Source: Diphasiastrum complanatum
Taxonomy: Eukaryota > Streptophyta > Lycopodiopsida > Lycopodiales > Lycopodiaceae
Direction of reading: 5' to 3'
Length of the DNA stretch: 64,000 nt
NCBI GenBank assembly: GCA_029204225.1
Contig: CM055106.1
Span: 15,506,778 to 15,570,777 of the forward strand
A program made the translations under genes and the position numbers. Below, piece by piece: positions 56,404-64,000 of the stretch (its first letter is position 1; each line of letters begins with the position of its first letter). The notes below the pieces were generated by a model. It had not been told where the DNA came from, ran no database searches, and worked only from the letters and a program-made list of their open reading frames with translations.

Positions 56404-58424
56404 TTAATGATACTGCACCTTATCCATGAAATCGAGTCGGGCAGTGTTGAAATCTAAATTGTGCGGCAAAAAACAACGGTGGGCTTCGGTGATCCACTTT
56501 GAAGTTGTCCAGGCTATGAATCGAAATTCCCAGGAGCCTCTCATCCTTGCGACACGAAAATACAATCTTACCAATGGCAGCTGATCCTTAATGCTGATCC
56601 TTAATGCTCTCTGACGCCATTGGCTTATTCGGATTGAATGCCAAAGGAGGAAGACAATCATTCCATCGCATTGCCACGGATGCCAATAGAATCAAATCTT
56701 TTGCAAAGAGCGTCGATTGCCTCACTGTCGGATCGGGAGAGTGTATATACTCCCGTTGGTATGCTTGTAGTGTCCGGTGGAAATCCACTAAAATTTCCCA
56801 ACTGTAAGGTTGGTGGATGATTGGCCAGTTTGGCGTATGGATAGCAATTTTGTCTATGGCCAATCCCAAAACCTTCCACTTATTCCTGCGTGGCATTGGT
56901 ACATAATATGGATCTATGTGCAATTGGCGAGGGCTGGCCACATAACTCTTGATGGATTCCGGAGTTTTCTCAAAAACTGTAACTCTCCAAGCTGGCCGCT
57001 CTTTCAATGCAGGTACTTTATCCAATTCTTTGTCGGCCTCTATTTTAGAGGTCTTAATCTTTAGAACCCAACCACCACGCGAGGACTCATGAGGATGTTG
57101 CGCTAAAAAACTCTGGATCTGGTCCTCGACGCTGATTGGTCTTTTGAACAATGGTGTGGTCCTTGATGAAGATGGACCTGGTTGCATTGCCAGTGGAGCT
57201 GACTATTCTTCTGCAACTTCAAGGGCTCCACCCTAGTCCATGTCCGAATCCAACCCTGTATCCATAGGTGCGTCAGCTTGGTGCAGAGGGGAGAACTGCG
57301 GCATGACCGGAACTAGAATTTGAGGCCCGACTTCCAACACATGAGCGGCAATATTTTCATATTCATTGATGGTTGCTTTGGCCTTTGCCAACTCAATTGA
57401 AGCTGCACCCTTGAATCTGTCAAAGCGGCCTTGGAATCCTTGAAGGGCCACTTTATAGGTTTCAACCTTTTTAAACAAATACGCGATTTTCGTCGGAGTT
57501 ACTGAATGATCAGATATTTGTGCCTGTAGATACGCATCACGCTCAAGGGTGGTTGTATCCAATTCACCTTGGAGATGTGTGCGATCTTGTTCAACCATCT
57601 ACAGTTGACCCTGGAGTAGCTGCACTTGTTGCTTTGCATCATGCACGACCCTGTCCACTTGGTCTTGGGCGGTTGTGAGGGAATTCTGTAGGGAACTGAC
57701 ATAATCCTCTAGGCGATCAGCCAGTTGTTGTGCCTTCTTCTTCTCAGCTTCAGACTTAGCTTCATGTTACTTGGCAATCTTCAATTCTTTGTCCAGCTGA
57801 TTCACTTTCTGGCTGAGTGGATTCACAGATCCCATATCTACGCTGTTCCATTTCTTTTTTCTTATCCAGTATAGACTGGATCACTTGCGCAAGGCTTGAG
57901 ACTAAACCGAGAGCATCACCAGAATCTATTGTTGTGGTGGAGGTGGTAGCAGCAGAAGGACCTGGTGTTACTATCCCTGGTTGGCGTGGAGCAGGTGCCT
58001 GTAACTCTTCTTCTTCAAAGAGGTCTTCTTCTTCATAGCCCTCAGGCATTGTGGCGCCGAACTTGCTTTGGTGATCGGATAGCTTGCCCAACCCGAATTG
58101 TAGTTGGTACAACTTCAACTTGATCTTGCTGGTTATCTGAAAAGAGTCTTCAAAACCAGTAGTAGTATCATGGAACTATTCGAATCCTCTTCCAGGGGAT
58201 TGGAGCTCAAAGGGCGCAGGGCTCTGGGGCATTACAAAAACTTATGAGGCCCCAAGGAGGTCGGAATCATCGAACATGTCTATGAAATACTGGTTGTTTG
58301 GGGGAACAGCTCCTGTGTGTGGGGTTGAGACGGCCTGGGCAGCTGTGATGGGAATGGTAGCCCCAATGGTCATAGACTGATTCACTATTTCTCCCGACAT
58401 GGTATCAGAGCGTAGTTTCTTCAA
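56404..58424 (-). pseudogene. Second copy of the non-gag/pol ORF of the Tat-like family
   Basis: Minus-strand frames parallel 13608-14540: MTIGATIPITAAQAVSTPHT (58370-58310), then SSRGGWVLKIKTSKIEADKE, NWPIIHQPYSWEILVDFHRT and AYQREYIHSPDPTVRQS (57170-56710), ending with FLPHNLDFNTARLDFMDKVQ. Between the first and second block this copy has about 1.1 kb absent from the other: an acidic region (YEEEDLFEEEELQAPAP, 58050-57990), a helical stretch with SLAQVIQSILDKKKEMEQ, and a coiled coil (57598-57233: ELDTTTLERDAYLQAQ; KVALQGFQGRFDRFKG). The first half (MSSTDTS...) is missing here. Breaks are few, and conserved residues differ mostly by similar ones, suggesting past selection. Confidence 0.65.
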
Positions 58425-59185
58425 AACATAAGTCTATCAATCAATAGAATAATTGTTTTCTTGTTTTGATAATATAGGTAGACTCTGTTCTTTCATTCTT
58501 AAGTCATTGATAGTAGTCAGACTAAGCATATGAAATCAAAGATAAACTGTAAGAGTAGTGTAAGTTCAATTACCATGCTTGCTTGCAATCCCGCCTTTCC
58601 GCTCGAGCCCAACCTAGGATTGCCTATCCCATGCATCCTAGCGGCCGCAACATCTTTCTGAATCTTGTATTTATCTGGTGTTCGTTCATCTGCTTTTACA
58701 TGGTTTCAATCATTTCTTGAACACCAGGAGGGCTTGGATTGCCCGTCCCTAAAAGCTCGTCGTGTCATATCACGATGATGCCTAATCCATAAGCTCATAT
58801 GCTTATGAATTTCCTTCTCCTCGAATTCCTCTTCTTGTTGGAATTCGTCGTGAAGGGTACCAATAACCTGTCATTTATCGGCGGCGGGTTGTTCGGACCA
58901 TTTACTAAACAAACTGTCGCCAAAATGGCGTTGGCATAAAGAATGGAACCGGTCCAGAACCACCCTCCCTTTTTCTATTGGCAGTTATATTACCTTGAGG
59001 ATCCACGTCATAATAAGGATTTGTGGATGACTCTTCAGCGGGGGCGGAGTCGCGGCCGCTTGTGAGAGACCACCCTCATCTCGGCTAAACATACCTTGCA
59101 GTTTTGCTTTTTGCTCAGGAGTTAATGATTCATAATTTTTTTTAACATAGTCTCCCAAGCTTTCACCACTGCCTGAACTTGACAT
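58425..59185 (-). pseudogene. Unrecognised minus-strand ORF relic, head-to-head with the CACTA transposase
   Basis: From ATG 59185 a frame gives MSSSGSGESLGDYVKKNYES and LTPEQKAKLQGMF, then, after a frame change near 59040, YYDVDPQGNITANRKREGGS and FFMPTPFWRQFV. Further left in other frames are EFEEKEIHKHMSLWIRHHRD and TRRAFRDG. The residues look protein-like, but I do not recognise a family. It lies 440 bp from the first CACTA exon and is divergent from it, so it might be the accessory gene of that transposon or part of another element. Confidence 0.4.
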
Positions 59186-59624
59186 GATTACTACATTCAT
59201 AAACATACAATACATTACAATAAACCCTAATATATTGAAATGAAGTAGAAAAAAAAATCGACTACAAAACTTTAATGCATATTGGAGTGGGACTTCCATA
59301 CCTTTGATAACAAAAGAAGAGAGATATGCGTTTAGAGCCTGCACCAAGGTACAAAAGAATCATATAACGACAATGTATAAGAATAGTACTATCTAAAAAT
59401 TAAAACATTAGAATCATACAATAATTTTATGTTTTGTACTTGTGCATATATGCAGTTTATCACAATGAGATGAATTACATTCAGATTAGTCTAGCGATGA
59501 AGACACTACTCAAGTTAACATGGTAAGTAATAAACATGCATGCTTTCTTGTTCATAAAAACTTTGTTATTATAAGTTAAACTATTGTGTTAAAGTGACAT
59601 GTACTTGATTTTTGTTTCTCGTAG

Positions 59625-62600
59625 AGAAATTATTTTCAAACTAAAATATGGTGCACATGTCTCAAGTGTGATGGACAAAAGATGCGTGAAAGACGCATTG
59701 TTGAAAATCATTTGTGGAAGTTTGGACGAAAAGAAGAAGGTCAACCATCGAATTTGGAAGACGTTGAGGTTTGTTAACTTTATAATTGTTTTTTATTATA
59801 ATCTTCGTCAATCTATATATGTAACTTCTGGAATTTGTTTCATGTGTGTAGCCAATACATCGAATGCCATTCCACGGAGTTGATCCATCCGTGTTTAGTT
59901 ACAATCAACGTCAAGTTTTGATAGACAAAGAATGAAACAAATTGAGGAGGCAAACACAATTGGAAAAAAGAGTAATCAACTTGATTCTAATGATTATGAT
60001 GATGAGGTGCAACACGATGAAGCAATGCACAACATGTTTGAATCTTACTTTGAAATAAATGAGAATGATGATATGCATGCATCTTCTAATGAAAACAGAG
60101 ATCACGAACAATTTGAGATGGATGAAGACGAGATTCTATTGCGCAATAAGGCAAACACTCCTCTATATCCTGGAGCATCCATTTCGAGATTAGCTACATC
60201 AATTTTTATTCTAAACCTTCAAGCAACATACAAATGGAGTGATCGTAGCGTGACATCTTTATTCGGGTACTTAACGCATAACACAACTATTATACTTTAT
60301 AGCGTATTTACATTAAGTCGATTTTTTTTCTTTTCTAACAACTCACATTGTTTTTTTTTCAGGTTGTTGCATCGAATACTTCCGAAAGAAAATGTGATAC
60401 CTAAAACACAAAAAGAAGCACAAAAGATGATGACCGTGCTTGGAATAGATTACGACACGATACATGCATGTCCAAAAGACCATGTTCTATATAGAGGTGA
60501 GCATTCAGAAAAGCTTCAATGTCTGATGTGTAACGCTTCACGTTCTCGAGATGACGTACAGGGGGATAAAGTGCCACGAAAAGTGTTACGACATTTTTCA
60601 ATTATCCCACGATTGCAATGTTTATTTCGATGTAGATCTTTGGCACAACTAATGGATTGGCATGTCAAAAATTGATCTATGGATGATGTGATGTGAGTAC
60701 CAAGTGATTCACCTGCATGGAAACATATTGAAGACCAATGGCCCGAGTTTAAAAACGAACCTCGTAATTGGAGATTTGGCCTTGCTATGAATGGCGTAAA
60801 TCCTTTTAGCATTCAAGCGTCAACTTGGTCCACATGGCCAGTTGTGCTCGTTAATTATAACATACTTCCATGGTTAAGTATTGAAACGGGACACTTGTTA
60901 TTGGCTTTATTGATTTCAGGAAAGTACAAGGCCAAGAACATGGATGTGTATCTTGCACCTTTGGTCGATGAATTGTGCATGCTTTGGAATGGTATTCACG
61001 CTTACGAAATCTCAAGACCTTTACAACAATGGAACTTCGTTGTTCGTGGAATTCTAATGTGGATGATGCATGACTACCCCGGTTTAAGCGAATGTTCGAG
61101 TATCTATATAATGAATCTAATCCGTTTCAGGGTTTAACGTTTGAGTATATTTAACTAAGCTTATGTTTAATTTGGTTTATGAACTATGAAGGTTTAACCA
61201 CATCGGGTTACAACGCATGTTATATTTGTGGACCACTTTTGGAGGGTTGACATAGCACACATATGTTAAGAAAAGTGGTGTACAAAAGTCATCGCAAATA
61301 CTTGCCGCCTGATCATCCTTTTTGAAGGTTGAATAGGCGATTTTTTGGAGGGCGAGGAGATAATTCTCTAACTACACCACCACCCCCACGCATGGGAGTA
61401 GCAAAATGGCATAGTGAATGTTTTAAACATCATGACGTTAATTTTTCATGGAATGAATCCATTGATGGTATGAAATGGTTGTCTATTTTTCATAAATTAC
61501 CCTATTGGAGGAATTTACTGATAAACCATCATCCTATGCACATATTCAAAAACATCGGTGAATCCTTATGGAACCACATCATTGGCATAAAAGACAACTC
61601 CGCAGCTCATAAAGATCTACAAGCGGCCGATGTGAAAAGACCCTATTGGATTCAATACACCAAAGGTGGAGATGAGATTTTACCTAGCGTGTCGTGAATT
61701 CTTACAAAAGAGCAACTCTCATATGTTAAACATGTCATAAAACAAATGAGAACCGCAGCAGGCTATGCACATTCTTTATGCAAATCATTTACCAAAGATG
61801 GTAAATTAAGTGGATTGAAATCACATGATTGGCATAAGATGTTGCAATTCATACTTCCACTTTCTATTCGAGGTCTCTTCAACGATGACGTATGAAATAC
61901 GCTTTACAATTTGTCATTGATGATTAGGTTTGTATATTTTTTCAAGCACTTGTATAAATATGTGTTATTTCAATATTTTTATGTGTTAAACAACCTAATG
62001 TACTATCAATCTTGCAGGTGGATTTCCTCAAAAGAAATAAAAAAAAGTGAATTGGATTCCATGAAAATCCAAATGATCGAAATGGTATGTTTGTTGGAAA
62101 GAGATTTTCCAACTTCCTTTTTGGATATACAAGTTCATCTTCTAGTGCATTTGGTTGAAGAAGTATCAATTGCAGGACCTATGCACACGAGATGGATGTT
62201 CTATCTTGAGCACTTTATGAAAGTTTTGAAGGGCTTTGTGAGACAAAAGACAAGGCCAAAAGTAGCATTGTAGAAAGTTGGCTTGTACATGAATCTTTGT
62301 TTTATATCACCAAAATAATCTCACAATTGCATCCTGCAAGTCCAAAAATGTGGTGTGAAGAAGAAGATGAACGTGTCAAGGGTGAAGTACCACAAGGAAA
62401 TGGTGTGCAAAAGAGACTTTCACCTCAATTAAAAGAGAAAATTGACACATTCATATTATATAATTGTGGACAAATGGAAAAGTGGATTTCAAGGTACGAA
62501 GAAGCCAAAAAGAAAAGAAACATAACATTGAAACGAAGAAGAAATATCAATCGAAGAAGGAGGGCGTTGGAGAACGACGAACCTTTGGAGCCTTTACCTT

Positions 62601-63400
62601 CAAAATGCTCTCGTGAATGGGTTTTTGATACGATGCTAAAAGCATCCAAAAACGGAGAAGAAGTGACCGAATTAGAATGAGAATTTGTTCGTGGATGTGG
62701 ATGGAAGGTTAGTGTAATATTGTTTTTGAAAAGTTTTGTTTTTGTACTACTCAATATATGAATAGTATTTCTAATTACACACATTTGTTTTTTCTGTGTG
62801 TTTTAGTATACATCATACATTGCCATGTGGGCATATGGACACCATTACCATGTTGAGAGAGTTGACAACAAGCAACGTACATATGATTGTGGTATAATGG
62901 CCAACTTTCAGCAAGAGAGTCGTTCTAGTGCAAGGGACCCTAATGTCATTTCGGACGACCTAGACTATGTCGGCACATTGCAACATATTTATGAAGTCGA
63001 TTATGAGACTAACATCAAATATTTTATTTTTGACGTAAAATGGTTTAAGGTCATCTATCGTGGAAGCAACGCCACGATTAGAAATAATAACTCAAAGATT
63101 TTTCAAGTCAACTCAACAAAATGTATATCGATGGACTCTCAGGACATGTATTGCCACAAAATTGCAAACAAGTGAGACTCTAAAATTTAAATGTCATTAA
63201 TATTCGCAATCCAATTATTTATGTATCAATCTTATAAGATGAACTTAATTTTTTTTAAATTAGAAGAAGAGGAGATTGAATATGAGGGTAGCTCACATCA
63301 TCAAAGAGACACGATCAGAAATTTACAATTATATCTAGAACTAGATTCAGATGAGTGTCAAGACTTGTGTGATGACGAAAATGATGAGAATGATCTATGA
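59625..63400 (+). pseudogene. CACTA (En/Spm) transposase, multi-exon, decayed
   Basis: A Tnp2-type transposase, which cuts and pastes CACTA elements. Exons by splice signals: 59625-59768 (transposase-associated domain, WCTCLKCDGQKMRERRIVEN, HLWKFG), 59852-60266, 60363 to about 61137, about 61190-61910, 62018-62680, 62807-63171, 63264-63400. Motifs: LATSIFILNLQATYKWSDRS; IHACPKDHVLYRGE with CLMCNASR; PRKVLRHFSIIPRLQCLFRC; GVNPFSIQASTWSTWPVVLV, NYNILPWL; MDVYLAPLVDELCMLW; SGLKSHDWHKMLQFILPLSI; a DUF4218 part (FLDIQVHLLVHLVEEVSIAG, RWMFYLEHFMKVLKGFVR); a DUF4216 part (YFIFDVKWFKV). TGA codons at 60673, 60694 and 61248, a TGA with frame change near 59931 and further stops make it non-functional; several look like CGA to TGA changes. 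Terminal CACTA repeats were not found. Confidence 0.9.
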
Positions 63401-64000
63401 TTATTAATACTTAAATTCACTTGCACTCATTTTTTTTTTTATATTCATCGCAATACTTTTTATTTATACTTTTATAGATACAGTTGTATGTGATAATTAT
63501 AATACCCGAACTTTGCGGTTATGTCCTATTTCAGAATGTCACCACATATTCCCTCCCTGCGGCGTGTAGGTTTTTCCATGCAAGTTGGAAATATTAGAAC
63601 CTCGCCTTTAACGGGAAAAAAGTAAGGGCTACACACCTTCTTAGGATTGGGAATTTTAATTATCTACATTTCACCTTTGCATATCAACTAATTGCTAGTG
63701 TATGCGGTAAAATACGTTATTGCTTTGAACAAAATAAAAATTATGAATTACATTTAATTTCTTACTATGTTAGATAACGTATTCTAATAATAAAACAAAT
63801 TGAAACAACACAAACTCACCAGTAAACTCACTCGAAGCTTAAGTGCAAACGTGCAATTGCTCGTTCTTTAAATGCTTGTTCACTTTTTTTTGAATGTTTT
63901 TGTCAAATGCACAAGCAATTAAAAAATAACACTATATTACACAATTGAACCATTATTATAAGCAAATTCAAACATACAATTACCATCAAACACTATCTAG
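63401..64000. other. Downstream of the transposase; no gene
   Basis: AT-rich, no frame. The 3' subterminal repeats of the CACTA element may lie here or beyond the edge, but no repeated motif or CACTA end was identified. Confidence 0.4.

Overview
This window looks like nuclear DNA of a seed plant with a large, repeat-rich genome, possibly a gymnosperm (that last step is a guess from the long introns and nested retroelements). Spliceable plant genes are few and sit in old LTR retrotransposon debris, LINE relics, a CACTA transposon and long (CT)n/(AG)n arrays. Almost every transposon reading frame carries stops, frameshifts or truncations.

Layout. 1-6.9 kb: pieces of chromovirus-type Ty3/gypsy elements, including a fold-back made of LTR + leader + gag facing an inverted leader + LTR. 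7.3-8.4 kb: a LINE relic. 8.8-10.8 kb (minus): the first three exons of the mitochondrial ATP synthase beta gene; the remaining exons are not in the window. 12.8-22.2 kb (minus): a Tat-like Ty3/gypsy block with a 756-bp LTR, a large non-pol ORF, integrase, RT/RNase H, protease and gag; about 1.26 kb between gag and protease is inverted. 22.2-29.7 kb: chromovirus integrase/chromodomain, a second Tat-like pol fragment, a deleted Ty1/copia element, and another LTR inserted into a gag fragment. 29.9-30.8 kb: a degenerate purine-rich minisatellite. 32-38.6 kb: microsatellites, a copia gag relic, a TRIM-like miniature retrotransposon and a second non-LTR RT relic. 40.5-42.9 kb (minus): an intact two-exon WAK/LRK10L-type receptor kinase, the best complete gene here.

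44.8-50.1 kb is the most unusual part. A minus-strand multi-exon reading frame begins with a histone H3-like fold (short tail, KRVTIMPKD core) and continues through spliced exons into what looks like a Ulp1/C48-type cysteine protease (HW motif, then Q-N-D-A-F-S-C). It is broken by several stops and an apparently dead splice acceptor. Its promoter and 5' leader are duplicated head-to-head on the plus strand, with four CACGTG cores between them. A separate plus-strand multi-exon relic of unknown identity lies at 44.8-46.15 kb. I do not know a described H3-protease fusion; this is the leading candidate for something new.

51-58.4 kb: two more members of the 756-bp LTR family (one plus, one minus, the latter with the same non-pol ORF), a copia gag scrap, hairpins, and a Z-DNA-type alternating tract. 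58.4-63.4 kb: an unrecognised minus-strand ORF relic head-to-head with a decayed multi-exon CACTA (En/Spm) transposase.

The functional genes do not form an operon or pathway. The ATP synthase gene is housekeeping, the receptor kinase is a membrane signalling protein, and the rest is mobile or captured sequence.
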